From: an uncultured Finegoldia sp.
Lineage (GTDB): Bacteria; Bacillota; Clostridia; Tissierellales; Peptoniphilaceae
DNA: 64,000 nt
Assembly: GCF_947252345.1 (NCBI RefSeq)
Contig: NZ_CAMXVC010000003.1
Span: 1-64,000 of the forward strand
Reading direction: 5' to 3'
In this document: one piece after another, positions 10,301 to 18,763 of the stretch
How positions within the stretch are numbered: position 1 is the first letter of the stretch
How the letters are laid out: every line of letters starts with the position of its first letter
The notes under the pieces: model-generated
What the model saw: only the letters and a program-made list of their open reading frames with translations
Told to the model about the DNA's origin: nothing
Database searches by the model: none
Program-made: the position numbers and the translations under genes

Positions 10301-10431
10301 AATACATATCTATTGTCTTCGTCTCTGCTGTTGTAAGTTTCATTCAAAAGGTCTATCTCTTTCCAATACTTACTAGTCGCCTGTTCACGTTCTTTAACAG
10401 GTTTCTTAGAAAGTTCCTTAAACTTTTTCAT
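7318..10431 (-). CDS. ileS: Isoleucyl-tRNA synthetase, eukaryote-like (type 2)
   Basis: 1037 residues; charges tRNA-Ile. The class I HIGH signature appears as GIHHVISR (HHVI at residues 58-61), the form seen in eukaryotic and type 2 bacterial enzymes rather than the GxxHxGH of type 1. KMSKS is near residues 592-596. The insertion contains paired cysteines (CPRCGTG, CWRC, CEKC, CPECG) that are candidate zinc ligands. An editing domain and a long anticodon-binding region follow, and the type 1 C-terminal zinc finger is absent. It is transcribed behind a T-box leader and ends at its own terminator. Type 2 enzymes are known for low mupirocin sensitivity. Confidence 0.95.
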   Translation of the reverse strand: MKKFKELSKKPVKEREQATSKYWKEIDLLNETYNSRDEDNRYVFYDGPPTANGKPGIHHVISRTLKDMTCRYKTMQGYKVYKKAGWDTHGLPVEIEVEKKLGLHDKKEIENYGIEKFNEECKKSVFAYREKWQEMSDRMAYNVDMDNPYITLDNDYIESVWALLDKMYKDGLIYEGAKILPYCPRCGTGLASHEVAQGYENIKTTTAYVKFKRKDADEYFLAWTTTPWTLPSNVCLTVHPDIDYILAEKDGEKLYLAKNKAHDLLGHEGEDYKLLKELKGKDMEFMEYEQLLPIYEVNKKAFYVTLADYVTVEDGTGIVHTAPAFGEDDYQTGRKYDMPLINPVDEEGKFIGGPWAGQHVMDTDPEVLQRLRDENKLFKKQKIEHNYPHCWRCHTPLIYYSKPSWYIEVSKLKDKLVENNNGVHWHPEHVGEGRFGNWLENIKDWAISRNRYWGTPLNIWKCEKCNHTLSVGSRKELKELAIEDIDENIELHRPYVDDVHIKCPECGEVMTREKDVIDVWFDSGAMPFAQQHWPFEHKDDFDKVFPADFINEGIDQTRGWFYSLLAISTMITGKSPYKNVMVNDLILDKDGKKMSKSRGNTIDPIELFDKYGADVVRFYSLYVSPPWIPTKFDVDGLKEVESKFFRSFRNTYNFFQMYATTDETDPTEYFVEYKDRAVIDKWILSKFTNLEKFYFENMDNFDYTKVAREISNFVIEDLSNWYIRRNRRRFWKTEMDTDKKAVYNTTYEILVGLTKLIAPFTPFIAEEMYHDLTGEKSVHLAYFDKVNEELIDKKLEERMEIVRTFVTLARASREEVNIKVRQPLKKIVLDERFREKIEEFKDLIKEEINLKDIEYKKDLSEFMNYELKPNFKVAGSILGKHIKSFGNYLKDVDAKEFVSRLDKSDMTINLDGEDVEIKRDYVDVRINSKEGFDVTMQGDYFVILDTEITDDLLMEGYARELVSKVQQMRKANDFDVLDNITISINPTDKIKQAIEKYKDFIKDETLTVDIKLDENVEGEEVDLNGEKVKIKVEVVTK

Positions 10432-10454
10432 ACATTATCTCCTTATAAAATAAA

Positions 10455-10680
10455 ATTAAAAAATCCCTTGGAAAATAAATTCCAAGGGACGAATAAACCG
10501 CGGTACCACCCTAATTGTGTAAACCTCTCATTTCTTGTAACGTCAAGTGACACGCACAGACCTATTAGACCTGTGAGCTTCTTTCAGATGATTCAAATAC
10601 TCTATAATTTATCCTTCTCACCAAACAGGATTCTCTGTAAAATCAATCAAATATTTCGTTCTGAGCACAGCTTTTAATAA
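10455..10680 (-). promoter_or_regulatory. T-box riboswitch controlling ileS
   Basis: The minus strand carries the 15-nt T-box core AGGGTGGTACCGCGG (10498-10512). It is followed by a 10-bp terminator stem (10464-10473 with 10480-10489) and a T-rich tract, then the AAGGAG site of ileS. The stem I region lies upstream, with isoleucine ATC triplets at 10587-10592 as the likely specifier. T-box RNAs bind the matching tRNA and read through only when it is uncharged, so ileS should rise on isoleucine starvation. This explains most of the 360-base gap beside ileS. Confidence 0.95.
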
Positions 10681-10684
10681 AAGT

Positions 10685-10713
10685 ATGATAATACATTTTT
10701 AATAATTTGTCAA
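10685..10713 (-). promoter_or_regulatory. Sigma-A promoter of the ileS T-box transcript
   Basis: On the minus strand TTGACA (10708-10713) and TATCAT (10685-10690) are separated by exactly 17 bases. Transcription would start near 10678, at the 5' end of the T-box RNA. Confidence 0.85.
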
Positions 10714-10772
10714 ATTTTTATGAGAAATATGCAAAATTTTTTCATCATACTTTTTAAAAAAAAGATTTCCAA

Positions 10773-10781
10773 TGGTATAAT
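10773..10781 (+). promoter_or_regulatory. Extended -10 promoter of the small membrane protein gene
   Basis: TGGTATAAT, an extended -10 box, lies 20 bases upstream of the start codon region. No good -35 is visible, as is usual for extended -10 promoters. Confidence 0.6.
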
Positions 10782-10801
10782 ATAAAAAAGGAGTGATGCA
10801 A

Positions 10802-11161
10802 ATGGCTTTGGTAATTATGGCTTTGCCTGTAATTTTAATTTTATCTTTAATTAACATAATAGGAATGTGGAAAATGTTTGAAAAAGCAGGAATTTTTGGA
10901 TTGTGGAGTTTAATTCCAATAGTAAACGTGTGGCTTTTATTTAAAATAGTTTACGGAACAGGAATCGTATCGTTGACTTTACTGATACCAGTCATAAATA
11001 TTTTAGTTATTTTACATTTAAATTATTCACAAGTAAAAGTTTTCGGCTACGATGAATTTTTAATGAAAATCGTATCTCTATTTTTCCCAGATTTGATAAG
11101 AGTATATCTCGGATGGAGTTGTGCTGAGTATGTTGGCCCATTGAATAGTTTGAACAAATAG
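10802..11161 (+). CDS. Small membrane protein, DUF5684-like
   Basis: 119 residues with about three to four membrane helices. The pattern WKMFEKAGIFGLWSLIPIVN resembles the DUF5684 family, found as small integral membrane proteins of unknown function and sometimes fused to signal-peptidase-like or zinc-ribbon domains. The ATG at 10802 is 8 bases after AAGGAG; an ATG at 10796 and a GTG at 10793 are too close to that site. The downstream CWB2/C39 gene follows after 8 bases, so the two are probably cotranscribed and the small protein may assist a surface protein. That link is inference. Confidence 0.7.
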   Translation: MALVIMALPVILILSLINIIGMWKMFEKAGIFGLWSLIPIVNVWLLFKIVYGTGIVSLTLLIPVINILVILHLNYSQVKVFGYDEFLMKIVSLFFPDLIRVYLGWSCAEYVGPLNSLNK

Positions 11162-11169
11162 GTATTAGA

Positions 11170-12720
11170 ATGAAAAATTTATTTAAACAGATAACAGTAT
11201 TTGCAATTTTGACAATCTTATCGCTTACAACTTCAATCGAAAGTTTTGCCCAAAAAAATGTAGAAAAAGTATTGTTTGAAGGTGCAAACAGATATGAAAC
11301 CGCTGTGAGAATTTCTTCTTACACTTATCCAGTAAAATCAGGCAATGTAATATTGGTAAATTCAGAAAAAATCTCGGACTCATTGTCCGTTGGCTTACTC
11401 GCTAAAAGACTAAATTGTCCAATACTTTTGACAGATTACGATGAATTAAACGCATCGACTTTAAAAGAGATTAAACGATTGAAATCATCGAATATTATAC
11501 TTATCGGCGGCAAAAAAAGCATCTCAAATTCACAAGAACGACTTCTTTGTTCGAAAGGATATAATACCAAAAGAATTTCTGGTAAGGATAGGATAGAGAC
11601 CTCTTTTCAAATAGCAACTGAGGTTTCAAAATTAAACAAAGGCAAAAATTTCGACAAAGCATTTGTAGTTCATTCTAGAAAATCAATTGTCGATGCCGCA
11701 ACTATTAGCAGCGTATCTTGTAAATTAAACAGTCCTATCTTGTTTATCGATGAGAACATCAAGTCGTTCAATGAAAAATACGCTAAATTCAATTTCAAAA
11801 AAATTTTTTTGATTGGTGGTCATACTTCCAAATTCAAATCAAATTTTAAAAATGCTTCATTGATTTTCGGCAACAACAGAAATGACACCAGCTTTAAAAT
11901 AGCTGACCAGTTTTACAAAAATTCCAGTTCAATATTCATCGCTAAAAACGGCGAAAAAAACTCATCTGAACTCATCGATTGCGTAACCGTTGCACCTACG
12001 GCAGCTATGGAGAACTCACCAATTATTTTTGTATCAAAAAATAGTCCACTTAGTAAGAATGAAAAAATTTTATTTGACAAATTCGATATTCATAAAATCA
12101 CATTAGTCGGTGGAGGATTGAGAGAAAAGTTTAGTGAAATCGTCGAACAGAACACCTTGAAAAAAGATTATGTACTATTAAAAGTAGCACAAATCAATCA
12201 AAACAAAGCAGGATTGCCTATGGGCTGTGAAGCAGCTTCTCTTTTGCAATGTCTGCACTACAAAAATATAAAAAAAGACACAAATGTAAAACAATTCATA
12301 AAAGAAATGCCACTAGCATCTGATGGCAATCCAAACCACGGATTTGCGGGTTCTCCTTTTAATATTGACGAAAAAATCTACCAGTCAATATTTCCTGAGC
12401 CTTTGACAAAATGGGCAAATAGATACACAAAAGCCGAGAACATATCCGGACAATCTTCTGAACAGATAAGACAGGAAATAGCAAAGGGAAACCCTGTAAT
12501 ATTTTTCGGAACATACAAATTTCGAAAACCGACATTCAAGGATTACTTCTGGGGCAAAAACGCCCTCTATAACGCTCACGTAATGGTTGTGGATGGATAC
12601 GATAGAAACAGAATGCACATCATAGACCCCGCAGAAGATAAACCAAATGGTTATTGGGTATCTCGTTCAATCTTCGACAGCCGATATAATATCAAAAAAT
12701 ATGCTGTGGTCGTTAGGTAA
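11170..12720 (+). CDS. Secreted CWB2-repeat protein with C39-like peptidase domain
   Basis: 516 residues. A signal peptide spans about 1-28. Three putative cell-wall-binding (CWB2) repeats follow, marked by GANRYETAVRIS (38-49), GKDRIETSFQIA (138-149) and GNNRNDTSFKIA (234-245), each closed by an IGG or VGG strand. Residues 335-516 form a C39-like papain-fold domain with candidate catalytic C353 (PMGCEAAS), H470 (YNAHVMVVDGYD) and D486 (IIDP). CWB2 triplets anchor proteins non-covalently to anionic wall polymers in clostridia. The catalytic domain may cleave surface proteins or peptides; no target can be read from the sequence. Confidence 0.88.
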   Translation: MKNLFKQITVFAILTILSLTTSIESFAQKNVEKVLFEGANRYETAVRISSYTYPVKSGNVILVNSEKISDSLSVGLLAKRLNCPILLTDYDELNASTLKEIKRLKSSNIILIGGKKSISNSQERLLCSKGYNTKRISGKDRIETSFQIATEVSKLNKGKNFDKAFVVHSRKSIVDAATISSVSCKLNSPILFIDENIKSFNEKYAKFNFKKIFLIGGHTSKFKSNFKNASLIFGNNRNDTSFKIADQFYKNSSSIFIAKNGEKNSSELIDCVTVAPTAAMENSPIIFVSKNSPLSKNEKILFDKFDIHKITLVGGGLREKFSEIVEQNTLKKDYVLLKVAQINQNKAGLPMGCEAASLLQCLHYKNIKKDTNVKQFIKEMPLASDGNPNHGFAGSPFNIDEKIYQSIFPEPLTKWANRYTKAENISGQSSEQIRQEIAKGNPVIFFGTYKFRKPTFKDYFWGKNALYNAHVMVVDGYDRNRMHIIDPAEDKPNGYWVSRSIFDSRYNIKKYAVVVR

Positions 12721-12780
12721 TTCATTGTCAACAGCAATCGACTTATCTTGCGATTTCTTAATTTCTAACGCACAAATCAT

Positions 12781-12845
12781 AACCACCAACACGTGAATTG
12801 ACTTTTTAAGTCAAACTTTATAGTCAGTTCAATGTGCTGGTGGTT
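12781..12845. terminator. Long imperfect hairpin downstream of the CWB2 gene
   Basis: A stem of about 21 bp (12781-12802 with 12823-12845) has only a few mismatches and ends in T-rich sequence on the plus strand. It can terminate the CWB2 gene, but it also abuts the decayed IS200 element and may be that element's end structure. Confidence 0.6.
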
Positions 12846-12868
12846 TTCTTTTAAAAACCCACATAATA

Positions 12869-12970
12869 TTATACATCTTGTTTTAATTTCCCCCATATTA
12901 TTAGTCTGCGCATTTTAAATACTATATTGTATTTACAATTCCATCTTGTGTGCGATAAACTACTAATATC
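12869..12970 (-). pseudogene. tnpA: Truncated tnpA (IS200-type transposase N-terminus)
   Basis: Reading on the minus strand from about 12970, the peptide SLSHTRWNCKYNIVF followed by RRLIIWGKLKQDV matches the N-terminal beta strand of IS200 TnpA (typical LSHTKWNCKYHIVF, then YRR and YGK). Relative to that family pattern, about two residues are missing before the RR pair. The frame stops at 12869-12871, before the HUH histidines and the catalytic tyrosine. No start codon remains directly after the ribosome site (ATCATC in its place). Confidence 0.75.
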
Positions 12971-13132
12971 TATTAGGATGATAACCTCCTTTGTTAATAT
13001 GCCAAGCTTTTCAGGCAACACTATTCTATCATAGGAGGTTATATTTTGCTTTAAGCTAAAGCTAATGTCTTCCACCTGCATAGTGGATTTTTGTTTCGCA
13101 TTAGTTCGGTCAACTCACTTAAGTGAAAAAAA

Positions 13133-13156
13133 TCTCCCTTATTTTAATAAGGGAGA
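13133..13156 (-). terminator. Terminator of the amino-acid ABC transporter operon
   Basis: An 11-bp stem (13133-13143 with 13146-13156) with a 2-base loop is followed on the minus strand by a T6 run, 6 bases beyond the ATPase stop codon. Confidence 0.85.
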
Positions 13157-13161
13157 AAATT

Positions 13162-13902
13162 TTAATTATTCAAATAATTTTTCAAAAATTCTTTTACTCT
13201 TTCGTGTTTTGGATTTGTGAACATTGTGAATGGGTCTGTGTCTTCGATAATGTAACCTTCGTTCATAAAACAAACTCTCGTTGACACATCTCTTGCAAAT
13301 TGCATTTCGTGCGTCACGACAACCATTGTCATTCCGGATTCTGCAAGTTTCGTCATTACTTGTAAGACATCATTCACCATTTCTGGGTCAAGTGCCGATG
13401 TTGGCTCGTCAAATAGCAAAACTTCAGGATTCATACACAACGCCCTTGCTATTGCAACTCTTTGTTTTTGTCCGCCTGACAACATACTTGGTTTTTTGTT
13501 TTTGTGTTCAATCATTCCAACGAGGTCCAAATACTTCTCTGCTTCTTTTATTGCAGATTGCCTGTCTCTCTTTAACACTTTTATCTGTGCAATTGTGCAA
13601 TTTTCAATAACAGTCATATTTTCAAATAAATAAAATTGTTGAAACACCATTCCAACTTTTGACCTGTATTTGTTTTGATCAAACTTCGAAGAAAGTATGG
13701 ATTCTCCGTGGTATTTTATGTCCCCTCCGTTTGGTTTTTCGAGAAGATTTATACATCTTAGCATCGTCGATTTTCCCGAACCAGAAGAACCAATTATCGA
13801 TAAAACTTCGCCTTTTGAAATAGTAAAATCAATATCTTTTAGTACTTCTACACCATTGTAACTTTTTTTCAAGTGTTGTAATTCGATGATTTTATTTTCC
13901 AT
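13162..13902 (-). CDS. Polar amino-acid ABC transporter ATPase (GlnQ-like)
   Basis: 246 residues, a standard-length importer ATPase. Walker [10 protein letters not shown] at 38-46, Q-loop VFQQF near 86-90, signature LSGGQ at 141-145, Walker B LLFDEP at 162-167, and a switch histidine in VVVTHEM. The ATG lies inside the last codons of the upstream permease gene (11-base overlap) behind a GGAGG site. It energises the fused binding-protein/permease encoded just before it. The substrate is a polar amino acid such as glutamine, arginine or cystine; the exact one cannot be read from the ATPase. Confidence 0.92.
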   Translation of the reverse strand: MENKIIELQHLKKSYNGVEVLKDIDFTISKGEVLSIIGSSGSGKSTMLRCINLLEKPNGGDIKYHGESILSSKFDQNKYRSKVGMVFQQFYLFENMTVIENCTIAQIKVLKRDRQSAIKEAEKYLDLVGMIEHKNKKPSMLSGGQKQRVAIARALCMNPEVLLFDEPTSALDPEMVNDVLQVMTKLAESGMTMVVVTHEMQFARDVSTRVCFMNEGYIIEDTDPFTMFTNPKHERVKEFLKNYLNN

Positions 13903-15472
13903 TGAACATACCTCCAGTCGTAGATTCCATTACGTATTCTCTGTTGTAAGCTTTTTTCTCGATAAGCAACAAAATTCTTGTCAATGAGAATGTCAACACA
14001 AAATATATCACGCAAGTAACGGCATATGTCTCGAAAATATTATATGTTGAACCTGCAATTGATTTTGACACGAAGAACAATTCTGTAACGCTGATTACAT
14101 TCAATACTGACGTGTCTTTTATGTTGATTACAAACTCATTGCCTATTGATGGCAATATATTTTTGATAGCTTGTGGCAATATTACATAAATCATAGACTG
14201 TGCGTGTGTCATACCGACAGCCTTGCAGGCTTCCATTTGTCCAACATCGATTGAATTAATTCCGCCTCTGACAACTTCTGACAAGTACGCTCCAGTGTTT
14301 ATGCTAACGATGAATAGTGCCGCACTAATTGGTGCCATATCGATCCCCAAATATAATTTTGCTCCGAAGTAAATCAACATCGCTTGAACCATCATCGGAG
14401 TTCCTCTGAATACTTCAACATAACAAGCCAAAATGAAGTTGATTAGTTTGTGCAAACAATATGAGAATTTGTTCTTATCCTTGTCGAGCTTCATATTTCT
14501 GATAACCGCAACCACTATTCCAATTAAAAATCCCACTATTGTCGACACACTTGCAATAAATAATGTCATCAAAGCTCCTTTTATAAATAGGGAACCGTAC
14601 TCGTTGAAAATATCCTTCACCTTGGCAAAAAACCCTTGTGGCTTGTCCTTTTCAACGTTGAGTCTAACCATTTCTTTCATCAACTTATCTCTATCTTCAG
14701 GAGTTATTTTCTTCAATGCTTCGTTGATTTGTGCAGTCAATTTAGAATTTTTCTTAACACCAATTGCTATTGATGTGTCTTCAATTGATGTCTTAAATCC
14801 TAGTCCTTTGCCAAATTCAATGTATGAAAGCTCAGCATTTGAAGCTTCTGCACTCAATGCTTGTGGCTTTTCAGCTACATATCCATCTATTTTTTCCGCA
14901 AGCACAGCAGAAATCATAGAAGGAAAATTTTCCATCGCAGCTTGCTTGTCCACTCCTTTTATCTGGTCAATGACAGAGTAGTGAAAAGTGTTCAATTGTC
15001 CAGTGATTTTTGCATCTTTCAAATCATCAAGCTTTTTAGCTTTCAAATATTTATTATTTTTCTTGGTTACAATTACCAAATCGGAACTGTAATAAGTGTC
15101 CGAAAAATCTATCTGCTGTTTTCTTTCCTTTGTAGGACTCATACCGGCGATAATCGCATCAACTTTGCCACTCATAACTGCAGGTGCAAGTCCGTCCCAT
15201 TCCATCTTCACGACAACAAGCTTTTTGTTCAAACTCTTTGCTATCAGTTTTGCAATTTGAAGGTCGTATCCGTTAGCGTATTCGCCTTTACTGTTTTCAA
15301 TTGGATAAGCGCCATTCTTGTCCGTTGCCTGTGACCAGTTAAATGGTGCGTAATTTGCCTCCATACCAATAACAAATGTATCTCCTTGTGCAAAAGATTC
15401 ACTGTTTACGAAAACCAATGTCATCATCATTATTACAACGAAACTCATTAGTTTTCTAATCATATTTTTCAT
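13892..15472 (-). CDS. Fused substrate-binding protein/permease of amino-acid ABC transporter
   Basis: 526 residues. A signal peptide (about 1-28) precedes a family 3 extracellular binding domain (about 30-270), then a transmembrane permease domain (about 290-515) with the ABC coupling-helix region [22 protein letters not shown]. Fusion of binding protein and permease is common in Firmicute GlnP-type importers, which work as homodimers with the ATPase next door. It follows truA by 10 bases and is probably in the same transcript. Substrate not assignable beyond polar amino acid. Confidence 0.9.
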   Translation of the reverse strand: MKNMIRKLMSFVVIMMMTLVFVNSESFAQGDTFVIGMEANYAPFNWSQATDKNGAYPIENSKGEYANGYDLQIAKLIAKSLNKKLVVVKMEWDGLAPAVMSGKVDAIIAGMSPTKERKQQIDFSDTYYSSDLVIVTKKNNKYLKAKKLDDLKDAKITGQLNTFHYSVIDQIKGVDKQAAMENFPSMISAVLAEKIDGYVAEKPQALSAEASNAELSYIEFGKGLGFKTSIEDTSIAIGVKKNSKLTAQINEALKKITPEDRDKLMKEMVRLNVEKDKPQGFFAKVKDIFNEYGSLFIKGALMTLFIASVSTIVGFLIGIVVAVIRNMKLDKDKNKFSYCLHKLINFILACYVEVFRGTPMMVQAMLIYFGAKLYLGIDMAPISAALFIVSINTGAYLSEVVRGGINSIDVGQMEACKAVGMTHAQSMIYVILPQAIKNILPSIGNEFVINIKDTSVLNVISVTELFFVSKSIAGSTYNIFETYAVTCVIYFVLTFSLTRILLLIEKKAYNREYVMESTTGGMFNGK

Positions 15473-15482
15473 TTGCTCCCCC

Positions 15483-16217
15483 TTAATATTCTATTTCCAT
15501 AAGATATAACCCACCAGGTTCTATTGTAATGCCAGCAGATTGTCTGTCTTCATTTTCCAAAGCATTTTTAAGCCAATCAATGCTTTTTCTACCACGTGCT
15601 ACATCGACCATACTTCCGACTAAAATTCTAACCATATTTCTTAGAAAACTTTCCGCCTTAAATGTGAAGACAATATCATCGCCAATTTTCTCAATATTTA
15701 TCAAATCTATTGTCCTTACAGGATTAGTATTTTCTTCCAAATCATTCACAAAAGATGTAAAATTATGTCTTCCAATCAACAAATCCTTACATTCAAGAAG
15801 CAAGTCAAAATCAATGTAGTATTTCCTGTGCCCCTTATAATCGTTAAACCATGGCTCCATATAGTATTTATTGCACAGAATATATTTGTACGTTTTTGAT
15901 TTTGCACTAAATCTGGCGTGAAAATCCATATCAACTTCTTCTGATTTTACAATTACTATAGAATCGCTTGTGAAATGATTTATACCCATCAAAAAATTGT
16001 TCGCACTGATATCAGTATCGACAACGAAATTACAAACTTGACCCTTTGCATGAACGCCCTTGTCAGTTCTTCCAGCTCCGTTGATTTTAACATCTTTATG
16101 AACCATTTTTTTAACGGCTTCTTCGATTTCTGATTGGACAGATGGCAAATCATTTAACTTTTGCCAACCATAGTATTTTGAGCCATCGTATTGCACCGTA
16201 AGTTTTATATTTTTCAT
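15483..16217 (-). CDS. truA: tRNA pseudouridine(38-40) synthase
   Basis: 244 residues, normal TruA length. It converts uridines 38-40 in the anticodon arm of tRNAs to pseudouridine. The catalytic aspartate is D52 in GAGRTDKGVHA, and the C-terminal part holds FLRNMVRILVG, typical of the family. It overlaps ecfT by 4 bases, repeating the ecfA1-ecfA2-ecfT-truA order common in Firmicutes (where rplM and rpsI usually follow). Here an amino-acid ABC transporter follows instead. Confidence 0.96.
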   Translation of the reverse strand: MKNIKLTVQYDGSKYYGWQKLNDLPSVQSEIEEAVKKMVHKDVKINGAGRTDKGVHAKGQVCNFVVDTDISANNFLMGINHFTSDSIVIVKSEEVDMDFHARFSAKSKTYKYILCNKYYMEPWFNDYKGHRKYYIDFDLLLECKDLLIGRHNFTSFVNDLEENTNPVRTIDLINIEKIGDDIVFTFKAESFLRNMVRILVGSMVDVARGRKSIDWLKNALENEDRQSAGITIEPGGLYLMEIEY

Positions 16218-17011
16218 AATATTCTACTCACAATGATTAAAACAAACAGCAAAACAATAATAAAATAGGCTATAAAATCTTTTTTCTCATAAGACAGTTC
16301 GTTTAATCTGGTTCTACCAGCTCCACCACGATAACATCGCGCTTCCATAGCTACTGCGAGTTCTCCGGCAATTTTTAGCGCATTGATGAATAGTGGAACC
16401 AAAAGCGGAACCAAATTTTTTGCTCTTTTTATTATATTCCCCGATTCAAAATCCGCTCCTCTTGCCATTTGAGCTTTCATTATTTTGTCGGTTTCTTCAA
16501 ATAAAGTAGGAATAAATCTAAGTGCTATTGTCATCATCATTGCAAATTGGTGTGCCGGAAATCCTATTTTAGAAAATGGATATAGCATTTTTTCCATCGC
16601 ATCTGTAAGCTCAATTGGAGATGTTGTCAATGTCAACAAACTTGTTCCAATAACTAAAAAAATCAGTCTGAATGCCATAAAAAACCCGACATTCAATCCG
16701 GATTTCGTCACCTTAAAAATCCAAAATTTACCAACAACTTCGCCCGGCGTCATCAAAATATTTAACAAAAACGTCAACAAAATAATCGGCAATAATGGTT
16801 TTATTCCTTTAAAAACGAAATTTAATTTTATTTTCGAAATTAAAATTACAAATATCAAAAACAAAAATATCGGTGCATAAACCCAAAGCTTCGTCACTAA
16901 AAATATACCAATAATATAAAAAAATACAAACGCAACTTTGACTCTTGGGTCTAATTTGTGAATTATACTATCTGATGCAAAATATTGACCTATCGTTATA
17001 TCCTTAATCAT
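16214..17011 (-). CDS. ecfT: ECF transporter transmembrane subunit EcfT
   Basis: 265 residues with about five to six membrane helices. The two coupling motifs that contact the ATPases are visible as QMARGAD and [10 protein letters not shown]. It couples ATP hydrolysis to release of vitamins carried by exchangeable S components. Overlaps ecfA2 and truA by 4 bases each. No S component is encoded in this operon, as expected for a group II ECF module; bioY at 45.3 kb is one candidate client in this window. Confidence 0.94.
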   Translation of the reverse strand: MIKDITIGQYFASDSIIHKLDPRVKVAFVFFYIIGIFLVTKLWVYAPIFLFLIFVILISKIKLNFVFKGIKPLLPIILLTFLLNILMTPGEVVGKFWIFKVTKSGLNVGFFMAFRLIFLVIGTSLLTLTTSPIELTDAMEKMLYPFSKIGFPAHQFAMMMTIALRFIPTLFEETDKIMKAQMARGADFESGNIIKRAKNLVPLLVPLFINALKIAGELAVAMEARCYRGGAGRTRLNELSYEKKDFIAYFIIVLLFVLIIVSRIL

Positions 17012-17859
17012 AATTCACTCTCCAATGCTTTCTTTATTGATTCAAAAGCTTGTTCGACATTCAACGCTTCCGTGGATAAATTCATACCTTTTTCTTTTAA
17101 TCTTCTAACTACCTGTGTGGATTGAGGTATGCTAAGCCCGATTTCTCTGAGCTCATTTTCTCTACTGAAAACAACTTCTGGAGTATCATCCATAAAAACG
17201 GTGCTGTCGTCGATGACAATTACACGGCTGCATAGTTTTGCTATATCTTCCATACTATGGCTAACCAATATCACTGTCATATATTCATTATCAAAAAGAT
17301 TTTTGATTTGATTTAAAATCATATCTCGTCCAACAGGATCAAGTCCTGCAGTTGGCTCATCCAAAACCAAAAATTTTGGCTTCATTGCCAGTACTCCCGC
17401 TATTGCGACTCTTCTTTTTTGACCACCTGATAATTCAAATGGAGATTTTTCTTTCATATGCTCAACATCTAATCCAACAGCCTTGCACGCCCACTCTACA
17501 CGATTTTTAATTTCTTCCTCTGATAGTCCGAGATTTTTGGGGCCAAACTCGATATCCTTGTAGCAAGTTTCTTCAAATAATTGATATTCAGGATATTGAA
17601 AGACTAGCCCTACATTTTTTCTTATATCTGTTTTGACTTTTGTCTTTGTAGATATTCCATCCACAAATACTTCACCATCTGTCGGCTCTAGCAATCCATT
17701 CAAGTGCTGTAAAAGCGTTGATTTTCCACTGCCAGTATGTCCAATTATTCCTATAAACTCATTTAGATTTATCTCCAAATTGACATTTTTAAGAGCTATT
17801 TTCTCGAATGGATTTGATTTATTGTAAATGTGTTCTAAATTTTTTATTTCAATCTTCAT
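17008..17859 (-). CDS. ecfA2: ECF transporter ATPase EcfA2
   Basis: 283 residues from the ATG at 17859, which overlaps the last base of the ecfA1 stop; a TTG five codons upstream is possible but has a poor ribosome site. Walker [10 protein letters not shown], signature LSGGQKRR, Walker [14 protein letters not shown] and switch histidine VSHSMED are all present. It forms the asymmetric EcfA1/A2 motor with the adjacent gene. Confidence 0.93.
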   Translation of the reverse strand: MKIEIKNLEHIYNKSNPFEKIALKNVNLEINLNEFIGIIGHTGSGKSTLLQHLNGLLEPTDGEVFVDGISTKTKVKTDIRKNVGLVFQYPEYQLFEETCYKDIEFGPKNLGLSEEEIKNRVEWACKAVGLDVEHMKEKSPFELSGGQKRRVAIAGVLAMKPKFLVLDEPTAGLDPVGRDMILNQIKNLFDNEYMTVILVSHSMEDIAKLCSRVIVIDDSTVFMDDTPEVVFSRENELREIGLSIPQSTQVVRRLKEKGMNLSTEALNVEQAFESIKKALESEL

Positions 17860-18701
17860 TAATGCACCTGACAATTCTCTAAAGCTTCAACCAATTCATC
17901 AACAGTGAGCACATCTTTTCTCACATTTATATTTGATTTGTTCAACAAGTAGCTTATCTCTGTTGGCTCTGGCACATCCAAACCCATTTCTTTCATTTTT
18001 TCGACATTCGAAAAAACTTCCCTCGGATTACCTTCAAGCACAACTTCTCCTTCATTTATCACGATTATTCTGTCCGCACTGACACATTCTTCCATATAAT
18101 GAGTGATGTGAACTATGGTTTTCCCTAGCTCTCTCAATTTTATAATAGTATCTATAATGTCTTTTCTACCCTTAGGGTCGAGCATAGCCGTTGGTTCATC
18201 CATCAACAAGCATTTTGGATTCATAGCCAATATCCCAGCTATCGCGATTCTCTGTTTCTGTCCTCCTGAAAGAAGCGCTGGAGAATGTCTTTTGTATTCA
18301 CTCATTCCAACAAGTTGCAAGCAATCATCAACCCTTTTTCTAAGTTCTTGTCTGGGTACTCCCAAATTTTCCGGGCCAAACGCAACATCTTCTTCGACTA
18401 TTGTAGCTACCAATTGGTTGTCCGGATTTTGAAACACCATTCCACACATCTCACGAATATTCCACAAATTTTCGTCGTCTTTGGTGTTCATATCTCCAAC
18501 TAAAACATCGCCTTTAGTTGGTAAATACTGCGCATTTATCAATTTTGCCAATGTAGACTTCCCTGAACCATTGTGACCAAGTATGCAGACAAACTCACCT
18601 TTTTTTATTTCAATATTTACATTTTTTAGCACTTCTTTTGAATTTTGTTCATATTGAAAACACAAGTTTTTAATCTCTATGATGTTCGTATCGTCTTTCA
18701 T
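17859..18701 (-). CDS. ecfA1: ECF transporter ATPase EcfA1
   Basis: 280 residues. Walker [19 protein letters not shown]-loop, LSGGQKQR signature, [12 protein letters not shown]alker B and ITHYMEE switch are all present. First gene of the ecfA1-ecfA2-ecfT-truA unit, with ribosome site AAAAGGAG before its ATG. It starts 62 bases downstream of rpoC, beyond the rpoC terminator. Confidence 0.93.
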   Translation of the reverse strand: MKDDTNIIEIKNLCFQYEQNSKEVLKNVNIEIKKGEFVCILGHNGSGKSTLAKLINAQYLPTKGDVLVGDMNTKDDENLWNIREMCGMVFQNPDNQLVATIVEEDVAFGPENLGVPRQELRKRVDDCLQLVGMSEYKRHSPALLSGGQKQRIAIAGILAMNPKCLLMDEPTAMLDPKGRKDIIDTIIKLRELGKTIVHITHYMEECVSADRIIVINEGEVVLEGNPREVFSNVEKMKEMGLDVPEPTEISYLLNKSNINVRKDVLTVDELVEALENCQVH

Positions 18702-18726
18702 AAAAACTCCTTTTTATTATGAGAAA

Positions 18727-18751
18727 AAGGGATGCAAAAAACACATCCCTT
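18727..18751 (-). terminator. Terminator of rpoBC
   Basis: An 8-bp GC-containing stem (18727-18734 with 18744-18751) followed by TTT on the minus strand, between the rpoC stop and ecfA1. Confidence 0.75.
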
Positions 18752-18763
18752 AATTCTTAAATA

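Larger units (their letters stand above)
12781..13065 (-). mobile_element. Remnant of an IS200/IS605-family element
   Basis: About 285 bases holding, in minus-strand order, a short end hairpin (13048-13062, stem GCTTTA/TAAAGC), a 10-bp inverted repeat whose second arm contains the AAAGGAGG ribosome site (13033-13042 with 12981-12990), a truncated tnpA start, and a long hairpin (12781-12845). Hairpin ends and a ribosome-site-sequestering stem are characteristic of IS200. Most of tnpA and all of any tnpB are missing, so it cannot move by itself. It accounts for the gene-poor 440 bases between 12720 and 13162. Confidence 0.7.

Noticed and set aside
10033..10677. 214-codon plus-strand frame
   Set aside because: Antisense to ileS and its T-box leader; composition explained by the real features on the minus strand.
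13114..13125. 12-base perfect palindrome TCACTTAAGTGA as an operator
   Set aside because: It is downstream of a terminator with no promoter near it; probably chance or part of the degraded IS region.
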